64,000 bases of DNA from Megascapheus bottae (taxonomy: Eukaryota; Chordata; Mammalia; Rodentia; Geomyidae), in assembly GCA_024803745.1 (NCBI GenBank), contig JANJXV010000037.1, positions 6,721,501 to 6,785,500 on the forward strand, written 5' to 3'. Positions 9,991 through 19,984 of this stretch are shown piece by piece. The first letter of the stretch is position 1. Every line of letters starts with the position of its first letter. The notes beneath the pieces were generated by a model. It was not told the origin of the DNA. It was given only the letters and a program-made list of their open reading frames with translations, and made no database searches. The translations under genes and the position numbers were made by a program.

Positions 9991-10221
9991 AAAATTAAGG
10001 CATTCTAGGGGCTGGGAGTTTGGCCTAGTGGTAGAGTGCCTGCCTAGCATGCATGAAGACCCGGGTTTGATTCCTTGGTACCACATACATAGAAAAAGCC
10101 CAAAGTGGTGCGGTGGCTCAGAGTAAAACACTAGCCTAGAGGAAAGCCCAAGGACAGTGCTCAGGCGCTGAGCTTAAGCCCAGGACTGGCAAAAAAAAAA
10201 AACAAAAAAAATTAAGGCATT
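9991..10221 (+). mobile_element. IDL-Geo dimeric SINE with perfect 14-bp TSD
   Basis: The body spans 10,008-10,190, with an A-rich tail to about 10,210. The left monomer shows a Pol III A box (tggcctagtgg, 10,021-10,031) and B box (ggtttgattcc, 10,064-10,074). The right monomer ends in 'cccaggactggc'. TSD AAAATTAAGGCATT lies at 9,991-10,004 and again at 10,208-10,221. This is one of the best-preserved copies. Confidence 0.95.
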
Positions 10222-10754
10222 TTATATCTATAGGTATAAAGGAGATTCATATCAATCTATGTTTTCGAGGCTAGTGATTAGAGGCATGTGTGAATAATTC
10301 TTCTAATTGTCTTATCACTGCAACTACAACCTCCAGTGCTATATTTATTGAGATATGGCAATAGTTTCTTTATTTTTTTGATCACTTTACAGGAAACAAT
10401 TCCACTACTTAACCATTAAGTGAGACATGTATATTTATAGGTTTCTGGCAGATATTGTTTCACAATTAAAGAATAATTTTATTTTCTGTGATTAAAAAAT
10501 AATTCAAGTGGTTTTCTTGTGATAGACTCCACATGCTGATGTTACAGTACATACTTTTTATATCCTTCTTAATTTGAATTGTTACTATCTTGTATACCTT
10601 TAAAATATACATTTATAAGTAAAATTAGCAATGAATATGTTGGGTTTTGACTATAATACTTTTATTTGTTTAAAATTAAATTTATTCTTTACAATGAAAA
10701 CAATTATAAATAAAAAGGAAGAGGATTTGCCCTGTCCCCAGTGTCCTGGGTACC
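10222..10754. other. Unannotated AT-rich sequence
   Basis: No gene or known repeat was recognised. The A+T content is high throughout. Confidence 0.5.
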
Positions 10755-10817
10755 CAAGCAGGGCACTGGTGGCTCACATCTGCAATCCTAACTATTCAGG
10801 AGGCTGTACTCTGAGGA

Positions 10818-10818
<1 letters not shown>
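10755..10818 (+). repeat. B1-like SINE head, truncated by (CT)n
   Basis: 'ggcactggtggctcacatctgcaatcctaactattcaggaggct' is the head of the B1/Alu-like monomer of the composite SINE. It stops where the CT repeat begins. Confidence 0.75.
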
Positions 10819-10900
<82 letters not shown>

Positions 10901-10923
10901 CCTCCCTCCCTCCCTCCCCCTCC

Positions 10924-10990
<67 letters not shown>
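10819..10990. repeat. (CT)n microsatellite, about 170 bp, with CCCT core
   Basis: Almost pure CT over about 170 bases, with a (CCCT)n segment at about 10,895-10,925. The Leu-Ser and Arg-Glu frames across it are repeat translations. A tract this long is likely to vary in length between individuals. Confidence 0.97.
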
Positions 10991-10993
<3 letters not shown>

Positions 10994-11078
10994 ACTTTAC
11001 CACTTGAACCACAGCTTATTTCCAGCTTTATGGTAATGGATTGTCTTCCCCTAGGCCCTATCCTGGGATCTGAATATG
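10991..11078 (-). repeat. SINE fragment (right-monomer like, minus)
   Basis: 'actttaccacttgaaccacag' and 'tttccagcttta' match the reverse complement of the IDL-Geo right/left junction. The element is truncated by the CT repeat on its left. Confidence 0.62.
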
Positions 11079-11710
11079 ACTGTAACAGTTTTATCTATCC
11101 TGTGTAGAGTTGAAAATGTCCAGCAATAAACATAAGAAGTTTTCAGATAGCATAGAATTATCTCATAATTCTAGTAATCTTTTGCTCCTTAGCTCATTGG
11201 TTGACTTCACATGTCAATCTAAATAAAGCTTGTGATTAATTTGCATTCCCATTCTCCCCTAAAATAATTGATCATATTGAAAAGTACAGCTTTCCAAGCC
11301 AAACCAAAACTCTAGTTGAAAGGAAAAAGTTTAGGAAAAAGCAATGGTGTATGGGTGATCAACAGTATATATGAAAATGTAGGTTACATTGTTCTAATAT
11401 TTAATTTTTATCAAACTATAAACTGGCCACTGGTTCACAATCTAATCTTTTTTTTTGAAGTGAAAAATTATGTATTTATTATATACTGTTTCATTAAAGT
11501 ACCCCCATATATATATATATATATATGTATGATGAAAATGATGTCATTACACAGGCAATATATCAAGTCACAATTCAGCCTTAAGGAAGATTTTCCCTGA
11601 GGCTGAAATAAATAGGTTTATTCAAGAACAAATACTGTTATCTAATGTACTGTGTTGGTAGCTTTCAGAACAGACTAAGCTGCAAAGCATATCATATAAC
11701 TGTGATTGGG
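11079..11710. other. Unannotated AT-rich sequence with short (TA)n
   Basis: The only feature seen is an (AT)n run at 11,506-11,527. A 94-residue plus-strand frame crosses it and shows no domain. Confidence 0.5.
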
Positions 11711-11711
11711 A

Positions 11712-11905
11712 ATGTCCTTTTGCTCCTTACCTACTCAGGAGGCAGAGATTTAAAAAGCTGTGCTTTGAAGCTAGCCAGAGCAGAAAAGGCCAAGGGGCTC
11801 CATCTCTACTAGCAGAAAGCTAGCCTGAAGGCATAGCCTAAGAGGGAGAGTGGTAATTGAGCAAGAGAAAGTCCATAAGTTTAAATTTTGGTATTGGGGG
11901 AAAAG
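11712..11905 (+). repeat. B1-Geo composite SINE, degenerate
   Basis: The order of blocks fits the composite family: 'tactcaggaggcagag', 'gaagctagccagagcag', 'catctctactagcagaaagc' and a worn right monomer to 'gtattggggg'. It is heavily diverged, so it is probably older than neighbouring IDL-Geo copies. Confidence 0.5.
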
Positions 11906-11975
11906 AATAATAATTGGACTAAAATAATGTCCTAATAGCAATGTTTAATTGTAACATGTATATATAATATTTGTT

Positions 11976-12229
11976 GATAGAAAACATGCATATGGGGGCT
12001 GGAAGAGTAGCCTAGTGGTAGAGTACACGCCTAGCCACTACAAAGCCCTAGGTTTGATTCCTCAGTAGCACATACTCAGAAAAGGCCAGAAGTGGCCCTG
12101 TGGCTCATGGGGCAGAGTACTAGCTTTGGGCAAAACTATCCAAGGACAGTGCCTCAGCCCTGAATTCAAGCCCCAAGACAGGCAAAAACAAACAAACAAA
12201 CAAACCAAAATGCAGATAGAAACATGCAT
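11976..12229 (+). mobile_element. IDL-Geo dimeric SINE with TSD
   Basis: The body runs from 11,995 to about 12,183, with a (CAAA)n tail to 12,206. The left monomer has 'tagcctagtggtagagta' and 'ggtttgattcc'; the right monomer ends 'ccccaagacaggc'. TSD: gatagaaaacatgcat (11,976-11,991) and gatagaaacatgcat (12,215-12,229), differing by one A. Confidence 0.93.
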
Positions 12230-12320
12230 GTTTTATACAGTATACAGAATTTGAATCCATTTTTCATATATTATGGACATTAAAATATACAGCATGAAAA
12301 TATTAAAGCAATTAAGTTTG

Positions 12321-12533
12321 AAGAGGTGCTGGTGGCTCGTGGCTATAATCCTTAGTATTCAGTAGTAGTGATCTGAGGATCATGATTTCATATCAGCCCT
12401 GGACAGCAATGTCTGTGAGATTCTTCTCTCCAATTAACACATGAAGTAGAGTCAGGCACAATTAGTAAGTCATTAACCTTGAGCACACAGCTTAGGGACA
12501 GTGCCTATGCTTTGAGATCAAGCCCTGGGACCA
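12321..12533 (+). repeat. B1-Geo composite SINE
   Basis: Head 'ggtgctggtggctcgtggctataatcc', linker 'ctctccaattaac', and right-monomer end 'agggacagtgcctatgctttgagatcaagccctggga'. The tail has become the CA microsatellite that follows. Confidence 0.8.
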
Positions 12534-12541
12534 GCACACAC

Positions 12542-12593
<52 letters not shown>
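12534..12593. repeat. (CA)n microsatellite at SINE tail
   Basis: About 29 CA units, starting within the expected 'ccacac' tail of the preceding SINE. One CG interruption near the left end. Confidence 0.95.
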
Positions 12594-12596
<3 letters not shown>

Positions 12597-12707
12597 TGAA
12601 TGATAAGCAAAAATACATTCATCTTTTGAAAATTCATTCTTGCCAAATCTTTTTATCTGCAGTTAAGCAAGATGGCATGTTTCAGTTTGATTTTCAAACA
12701 TCAAACT

Positions 12708-12876
12708 GGAGGCTGGTGGCTCAAGCCTGTCATCCTAGCTACTCAGGAGACTGAAAATCGAGGATCTTATCTCCAATAATGTACTAAAAAGCCAGAATGA
12801 AACAGTGGATCAAGGAGTAGAATGCTTTCAGAAACAGTCCACAAGCCCTGTGTTCAAGGCCCAGAACTAACACACA
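12708..12876 (+). repeat. B1-Geo composite SINE, internally shortened
   Basis: Head 'ggaggctggtggctcaagcctgtcatcctagctactcaggaga', then 'cttatctccaat' and a worn right monomer ending 'ccctgtgttcaaggcccagaac'. The stretch between head and linker is shorter than in sister copies. Confidence 0.75.
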
Positions 12877-12887
12877 TACATAAAAAT

Positions 12888-13006
12888 CTAATCATACTTT
12901 TTTTTTTTAATGAATGTGGTGCCAAGGAATTGAACCTGGGTCTTCATGCATGCTAGGCAAGCACTCTTACCACTAGGCCAAACTCCAAGCCCCCTAATCA
13001 TACTTT
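12888..13006 (-). mobile_element. Solo IDL (ID-like) monomer with 13-bp TSD
   Basis: Only the left monomer is present: T-run at 12,898-12,909, then the reverse complement of the ID-like body ('ggtgccaaggaattgaacctgggtc...gcatgctaggcaagcact...aggccaaactccaagcccc'). Perfect TSD CTAATCATACTTT at 12,888-12,900 and 12,994-13,006. The right monomer is absent, so a monomeric RNA was probably the template. Confidence 0.92.
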
Positions 13007-14227
13007 TCAATGTCATAATAAAGAAAATTAATCAGAGAATGAGAATGTAGTCCCTTTAGAAGCATGGTAAATCGGTTATTTACAAGTTCTTCAACTTTAC
13101 AGGCTGCTGTATATTCACATGAATAGGGGTGTTTTTTTTAAGAGTTCCTTTGATAAGAGTTCTTTTGTTATCTCTTTCACTTTATGTGAATCCCATTGAT
13201 TTTTAATGGTGTTATAATTTTAAACCACATAATATATGTCCATGAAGCAATCTAAGATGTTCCCGAGTGAGACTGAGAATTTTACTGTGGAGAGGAAGCA
13301 GCCCTTCTTTCTGACAAGGGCAGTGGCTGCTATTGCTTGAAAAAAATCAAAGTATAGAATCCATCAAAACATTATCTTCTCCCTGAAGGTCTTTTAAAGT
13401 GAGAAATGATAAATTACAATCTGGGATATCCCAAACTTGATGGAACCTGAATATTTGATTTCATTCCAGATGAAAGAAGGGAGTGCTGAGGGAATTATAA
13501 ATTTGAGAAAATTGACTACTGGGTAAAAGAGTTTGAGTAACACTTCTTATCTAGCCATGGATCATGGCAATGGTGGTATTTTTAGTGAATCCACATTATT
13601 TGTGTTAAATCTTTAACCATCATTATGATACTCATTTCATGCATAGGGAAAATTATACCAATTGTTAGCCTTTGATAAACTTGATCTACTCTTCCTACTC
13701 CAAGTATGGAAAGAAAATGATTGATCTACACATTCAATAAAATTATGTGTAGGCATGCTACATATGCTTATAAATGTCATGAATTACAATGACTAGAAAC
13801 AGCTGGATTCCTTTCTCAGAAAAAATAATATAGTTGGTTTAGGGGATATAAGAAATTGCTCTTTATTTACATTTCGTGGAGTTCATTTCAATGAGTATCA
13901 TTTTATATGGTCATATTCACATAGCTATTGAGCCTTTGTTTTTCTCTCCTAAGAATATCCTACATTGGTTTCACTATGTGAATGTCTAGACCCCTATATA
14001 ATTTATCATGTCCAAGTATATTTTTTGTCTTTTATTAAACAGTGTGTTTACTTGTAGATTTATAGTCACATTCTAATTGAAATGAATGAGGGGTACCAGG
14101 AAACCTGTGTTTATTATTATTATTAATTATTATTATTATATTTTCTGCTTTGTTGCTGTCTCTTTTTTCTGTACCTTTTGTCTTTTATGTAAGCTTAAAT
14201 GGAGGAATAAACCAATAGGGGAAAAAG
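13007..14227. other. Unannotated unique sequence with (ATT)n
   Basis: Apart from an (ATT)n run at about 14,109-14,140, nothing is recognisable in these 1.2 kb. Confidence 0.45.
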
Positions 14228-14327
14228 AAATAACTGGAAGTGGCATCGTAGCTCAAGAAGTAGGGCAACAACTTTGAGCTGAAGAGCTTGACAGCGCCTA
14301 GGCCTAGAGTTCAAGTCCTATGACCAC
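14228..14327 (+). repeat. Geo-type right monomer, standalone
   Basis: 'aactggaagtggcatcgtagctcaag' to 'gagttcaagtcctatgacc' matches the right monomer of the dimeric SINEs. No left monomer is adjacent; it may be a 5'-truncated insertion. Confidence 0.8.
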
Positions 14328-14330
14328 AAA

Positions 14331-14361
<31 letters not shown>

Positions 14362-14363
14362 AA

Positions 14364-14415
<52 letters not shown>

Positions 14416-14420
14416 GAAAA
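14328..14420. repeat. (GAAA)n microsatellite at SINE tail
   Basis: About 20 GAAA units with a short GA interruption at 14,347-14,361. It continues directly from the SINE A-tail. Confidence 0.95.
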
Positions 14421-14839
14421 ATGTAATAACTGCAAGCAGTATTTTTGTATTTAAAAAATTTATTAACATTGATTTTTACATCATATTTCAAATGATGTGT
14501 TTAACAAACAAGTATTCAAGAATGAAATCTCTATATACAATCACTGGCACTTAGAATTTAGAACATCATTAAAATTAGATTGAGGGTTTATATGTCATAG
14601 ATACATATTAATCTATGTAATAAAACATTGTGTCTATAGAGTCAAAAATTTTTATATCTATTTAGTTGTGTTTATATTTCCAATACTATGTCTATAGCAT
14701 TGGGTACACAAATATTGAGTCATCGCTCTTGTACTCAAAGAGTAATTTAAAAAAAAACTCATAAAATGATGCTAATAGAATGAATTACAAGATATGAAAA
14801 CAAGAGTGTTTTGTTTTTGCTTTCTCTTAGTGTACTATA
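14421..14839. other. Unannotated AT-rich sequence
   Basis: No gene or repeat family recognised. Confidence 0.5.
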
Positions 14840-15195
14840 TGCAGTTCTTTCTTTCTTTTTCTTTCATTTCCCCTCCCCTAACCCGTTGGTTTACCTTGTT
14901 ATCACTGTTTTTAGATTTCACTGTACCCCTTGTATTATACATAAATTTATCTGATTTGGAGATGGGAAAGGGAATCACAGAAATGGTGAAACAAAGGACA
15001 CAGAGTGAATCAATGCGACAGTGATAGTCACAAGACACTTTGTTGGAAATGAACTTTACAACTTTGGGGGGGGTAGAGAGGTGGGTGGGAGTGAGAGAGA
15101 GAGAAAGCAAGGGAGAGGGTAACACCATTCAGAAAGAAATGTACTCATTACTTCTGCAACTGTAATCTCTCTGTACATTACTTTTACAATTAAGA
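14840..15195 (+). mobile_element. L1-type 3'UTR fragment
   Basis: G-rich tract at 15,065-15,120 followed by 'aaatgtactcattacttctgcaactgtaatctctctgtacatta' and an A-rich end. This has the layout of an L1 3'UTR and resembles the reverse-strand copy at 19,985-20,196. No ORF2 sequence is attached, so it is a short 5'-truncated insertion. Confidence 0.6.
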
Positions 15196-16183
15196 GAAGG
15201 GATACCTCATGCTTCTATTTTTGGAGTCATATCTACATTGTACCTTACCACAGTGGAGATTTTTGTTGTTTTTATCACTCTTATAGTTATCTCTTACAGC
15301 TAACTAATCTTATATGCCTGAGCATTTACATTTAATGAAGCAGTTATAAAATAGACATAACAAGAGAATCAATATAACTATCTTAGCCTTTGGAGAATCT
15401 AGATTGGGGTGAAGGTAAATTAAAAAAGCTAACTTGCCATATAAAACAATCATATACATTTCCATATTCTCATACTGATTTCAATCCTGATCTACTACCA
15501 TTTTTCCTTTATAATAAACTATTTAGCACAGAATTCAGCTGACAATTAGTTAAATCCAGTTCTTTAGCCCAGGCATTATTCACTGGCAACCTGAGAAGTC
15601 TAATTCAATCTCTTAAAGCATATGATCATCAATTATTATCACAAGAGATTTTTTACATTGTTAAATCTTACCAATTTTATGCTCCATTGCAACGTGACTG
15701 TGGCACAATGCTACTTAATTTCAGAATAGGTCAGTAAGAATTATGGAGGTAAAAATCTCCATAATTTTACCTTCTCAGGCAGGCATCATTACAATTGGCT
15801 ATCACCTAGTCATTTCTTAGTTCCAAATTGAATGTGAGAAAAAGCCTATCGCCTTGTCTCATTTTCAAGGAGTGTAAGGAGATTGTATAGCAGAGCTTGC
15901 TGGTTCCCCTTTAGAGAGGAGGAAATGAATAGTATTTAAATTAATTTCTGTTTCTACTTATTGTACTACAGGGTTTTTTCAACCTGTTTTGAGGATAAGA
16001 GCAGTCACAGCACTTCAATGTAAATTGTAATGTTCCTGGGGAAGGTCTATATTTTAGAAACCTGTAAGAATCTATATAGTCCTCATTGAATCTCAACAGC
16101 TAGAATAGAGTGGCATTGCTTTATAGACACCTCAGCTCTTCCCTTTACAATCAAAAAGGTCCTGATGAATCAATCCATAGGCC
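15196..16183. other. Unannotated unique sequence with one hairpin
   Basis: No exon or repeat recognised. A perfect 10-bp inverted repeat lies at 15,739-15,748 and 15,757-15,766. Confidence 0.45.
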
Positions 16184-16500
16184 CGTCTTAGTCTGTTTTG
16201 GACTGGCATCATGGAATACCACAAAGTAAGAGTAAGTGATTCATAGAGAAAGGAAATGTACTTGCTATTAAGCTGAGAAGCCTAGAAGTCACAGTGCACA
16301 TCTCGCAAGTGCATTCCTGCTGCTTTAACAAATAGAAGGTAGAAGAGCAAAAAAAAAAAAAAGACCAATATGGTAGGGAGATAACTTACTGGATTAAACA
16401 AATAGTGGTCACTCAGTGGAGTTTGCATATGCCATCCCACCTCTACAACCTTCCTCATCTCAGAGTAGGACCATTCCCCAGGGGAGCTCAGGTCTACCCA
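16184..16500 (-). mobile_element. MaLR-type LTR fragment (minus), degraded
   Basis: Starts with 'gtcttagtctgttttgg', continues 'ggaataccacaaagtaag' and '...cttgctattaagctgagaagcctagaagtc', and carries a later 'gctgctttaacaaatagaagg' block. This is the order of blocks in the reverse complement of an MST/MLT1-class ERVL-MaLR LTR. The right boundary is uncertain. No internal retroviral region is visible. Confidence 0.5.
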
Positions 16501-17606
16501 GGATGCCCATTGCTTTGATTTGATCAGGCCTCCATTGTCTTTCCTATTTATTTAATAGCCCTTTATCCAGAAAACCAAAGATGATTTGTACTTATGCATA
16601 GTACATTCTATCACTTTCCATACTGCCAAAGATTGTTTGCATAATAAGACTTTAGTCAGAATCCTAAACTTCTCAGCCCTCCTACAACCTACTTTTAGAA
16701 AAGAACCCTTCCTGCCAGGTCAGTTTATTAAGAATGCCCCTTTTAACCCGATATTTGGTTCTCTTTCATAGCTGATCACTTCCTTCAGCCCCTAACATTG
16801 GCCCCCCTGTGATGTCTGACCACCCTGGCCTCTCTCAGCAAGAAAACTACTAGCTTGGTTTAGCCAGAATTTCCATACTGTTGATTGGGAGTCTTAGTAA
16901 TTTTCCAACCACTGACTCCCACTCCACTCCTTGGATTCAAATTCATACTTGTTCGGCTGTATTCAGAGTTAAGCACAATCTTTCTTCCTGGCTGCAAAAT
17001 CCCATTGCAGTGGTTTCTATATCTATTGTGACAGTGGCTGAGTGAAATCTTTCTTGCTGTGCTGTAAAAAGTATCACTGAATACATTTTCTCTTTAACAG
17101 CAGGCTGCTATTATATGCTGTCCTTTATAACTGAGGCTGTGTCTAAGCATTTGATCATCAAGGTTTGCAGTTACACAGTAATCAGTCTCTTGAGAGCTAT
17201 ATTCCACACAGATTGAGGCCCCAGTAGGAAGCAGTTCTGAGAAATTCTGTCCAAATGACTATCCTTTGTAGTAGATATAGCCTGATCGCCCTATTTCAGA
17301 TGCCAATCAAAAGTAGTAAGTTGTCACCAATACTTCTGAATCATGGGCTAAAGATCAAGATTTCTATATCTGACTCTTCAGATTCAATTTGTTTGCTGAG
17401 AGCTATGCTCAGCACTCTGGTGAATGCTGTACTTACCTTTACCAGCTTATTAATGAAAGACACAATAAACATTGCAGTTGAACACCTGTACAGGAATGTC
17501 TGAACTCTCCTGGCAGGGGAATATGCTCATCAACAGGAAAACTTTATGAACAGTCTTATTTGTTGATGGACATGTCATTATACAGGCATGTGTGGCCATT
17601 GGAATT
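16501..17606. other. Sequence between two MaLR LTRs, no coding content
   Basis: About 1.1 kb. I could not recognise MaLR internal sequence or any exon. Frames of 61 and 82 residues show no motif. Confidence 0.4.
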
Positions 17607-18073
17607 GCTGAAGTTTGAATATCTCAAAAGGCTCATATGTTAACAGCTCAGTCTGTAGATAGGATGCACTCATTTTCCAATTTACTTATACAAAGAGGTT
17701 TGACTCAACATGACAGTTTATAAGTACAATACACCTCAAGCAGTGTCACTGGGGTGCTATCCTAGAAGGATCCAAAAACTTTAGGAGATAAGGCTAAGTG
17801 GATAAAGTGGCCCACTGGAGAAAGGAGGGTGGGGGATGTTTCTGAATCAGATTTTGCCCTGGAATCTTTGTGACTTGTCACCTCTTCCCAGCTACCATGA
17901 AGGAAACTACATCCTCCGTCACATGCACCCACTCCTGATATTCCACAAGTCTGAAGCAATGGAGACAGCCCCCCACACATGGAAGCTTGGAAACTGAGGC
18001 CAAATAAATGTTTCTTCCTTTAATTTGTTCTGAAAGGTACTTTGTCATAGCAGTGGGAAAGCTCATTAACCAA
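17607..18073 (+). mobile_element. MaLR-type solo LTR (plus)
   Basis: The start 'tgctgaagtttgaatatctcaaaaggctcat' and the end '...caatggagacagcccc', 'gaaactgaggccaaataaatgtttcttccttt', 'ggtactttgtcatagcagtgggaaagctcattaacca' match the head and tail layout of a MaLR LTR. AATAAA at 18,003-18,008 fits its poly-A signal. It is about 467 bp long and diverged. The 72- and 67-residue minus-strand frames inside are incidental. Confidence 0.68.
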
Positions 18074-18934
18074 GTATTCAACTTGGAAAGTACTAACCCT
18101 CTAAATCATATCTTGGTTTTCTACTGACTAGCCCCCTCATCTGGGATCCCTTAGCTATCACTCAACTCAATAGCATACAAAGACATTTATCACTTCAGAG
18201 ATTACAAAGATTTTTAGGACGATATGTGCTAGGAAAAAGACTTAAATAAATATATATACACATATACTTATATTTCATATCATAGATCATATTACAATAC
18301 TATTACAAATTACAATAGGAATTTTAGTTGTCTTTACACAGAACTTCTAGTGGAATTTCTAGTAGGTTTCAGGTACATAAATGAAAATTACTGAGAGTCC
18401 TGTAGCAAAAAGAATCAATTGTACATCGAATGAGGTTTTTCTAAATTAGTAAAACTGAAACAGAATTAGAATTGGGGCAAACTAGAATTAGAAAAGGGGC
18501 AAATAAAGACCTGTATTCACTCACTAGTAAGAGGGATTAGTATTTTGCTTAGGTTTCAGCATTTCATGGAAAGATTAACATTTCCATCATTAATAACAGG
18601 TATGTAGATAGGTGATAAAGACATGGTTTTCTTAAAGGATGCATATTAGCTAAGAGATAGGTTATTTGAACAAATGCTAATATCTTAATTTTTATTTTCT
18701 GTATGAAAATTTAGTCTGATCATGAAGCAGAAACAAGCTAAAGTGGCTATCAATATCACCATGTGCCTAGCTAAGTAAGTTTCATGGGATGACCTACCTT
18801 AAGGATAAAGCCAATGGAAATATGAAAGAAGTACCATGTTATAATTGAAGCCTAAAAGACCATGACCTCTACAGAGAGATGAATTTTTAATCTACTTACT
18901 ATAAGAGCCACCTTGATTGAATGAAGAACATTAC
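18074..18934. other. Unannotated unique AT-rich sequence
   Basis: Nothing recognisable. Confidence 0.45.
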
Positions 18935-19075
18935 ATGGCTTCAGGTTCCTCTATAAAGCAGAGATAATGATGAAATCAAAAGATTCTTGTTAAAAGTATA
19001 CATGAAAATATTAACACAAGTCTTAGCACATTATAAATGTCCAAAAGCTAATAATGATTCTAGTTATGATTATGA
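18935..19075 (+). repeat. MIR SINE
   Basis: 'aggttcctctataaagcagagataatgatg' followed by '...attaacacaagtcttagcacattataaatg' matches the core and 3' part of a MIR, an ancient mammal-wide SINE. Diverged. Confidence 0.62.
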
Positions 19076-19599
19076 CTGCTGTTTTGAAAAATCTGAATGC
19101 TGTAGGTAGGCCTACCAGTTAGTTCTTAGGTTACTCATTGAGTCACATATGACTTAATATATTTCCTTCACTGTCTCCTTCTTTTAAGGGGATTAGGTCA
19201 GTACTTATATGTCTACAGTTCCTAATAGAATGCCCTGCTACTCCTCAAATGAACTGGTGATGGACTACAAGCAGAAGTTTTCTTATTTTCTGGTTTATCT
19301 CTAAAACACCAAGTGAGCTTTAATGCATTGTCTAAATTGGCATGTGAAGAACATCAAATATGCTCTAAAGAGCTGCTGGTCTTTCCATTGTCTTTACATG
19401 CTAGTATTTCCTCCATAGTCTTCTCTTATATAAATCTTGTACTAAGTTTGGGGCGGTGTGGGGTCAGGAGTTTAAAGACTGGAGCTAAGCCAGTAGAGGA
19501 CTTCAGAACACCAAGCAAAATAAGATAGGAAAGATCTATGGCCCCAAAACTAGGGAACGAGGGATGACATGAATACTAAATAATGTTGGGCTTCTTTGG
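19076..19599. other. Unannotated unique sequence
   Basis: No recognisable feature. A 71-residue plus-strand frame at 19,313-19,528 has no motif. Confidence 0.45.
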
Positions 19600-19735
19600 A
19601 GCCAAGAGGATCTGGGATCTAATCCTGGCCTGGAAATTATGGTCAAGTTAGTTATCTTTATGGGCTAATTATAAAATAGGAAAATCAATCTCTATTTCAT
19701 AAGATTAATGTGAAGATTCATTACTTTTTACTCAT
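19600..19735 (+). repeat. MIR SINE
   Basis: 'ggatctaatcctggcctgg', 'ggtcaagttagttatctttatgggct...ataaaataggaaaatcaat' and 'cataagattaatgtgaagatt' reproduce the MIR order (tRNA-derived part, core, GAGGATTAA-like block). Confidence 0.68.
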
Positions 19736-19865
19736 CCTAGAGCTTAAACTAAGGGCCTATGTGCTATTTCTCAAAACCTCAGATTTCAATCTTCACGGCT
19801 AAATTCAATCTTCAGCTTTCAACACTCTAACTCAGATTATAGGCATAAGCCACTAGTGCTTAGCT
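19736..19865 (-). repeat. B1-Geo composite SINE, degenerate (minus)
   Basis: The right edge 'ctcagattataggcataagccactagtgcttagc' is the reverse complement of the B1-like head. The left side contains a worn 'gagcttaaactaagggcc' right-monomer motif. Confidence 0.55.
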
Positions 19866-19984
19866 TCTTTGTGATAACCTTTATAAGAATCATTTAGCAC
19901 AGAGCCATAATCTAATGCACCTTATAATTGATGCACTTAATGGAATTGTCTTCCTTTACTCTTTTCCTTCCTTCCCTTCATTTT

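Noticed and set aside
10008..10190. tRNA gene, because of good A and B boxes
   Set aside because: The boxes belong to the ID-like SINE monomer. There is no cloverleaf with an anticodon arm, and an A-tail and TSD are present.
10631..11107. 158-residue plus-strand open frame
   Set aside because: Most of it is Ser-Leu repeat from the (CT)n tract, flanked by SINE sequence.
18003..18008. AATAAA as the 3' end of a host gene
   Set aside because: It sits at the expected poly-A position of the MaLR LTR, and no upstream exon is seen.
16184..18073. A single provirus with two LTRs
   Set aside because: The two LTR-like segments face opposite ways and no gag, pol or env remnants are visible between them.
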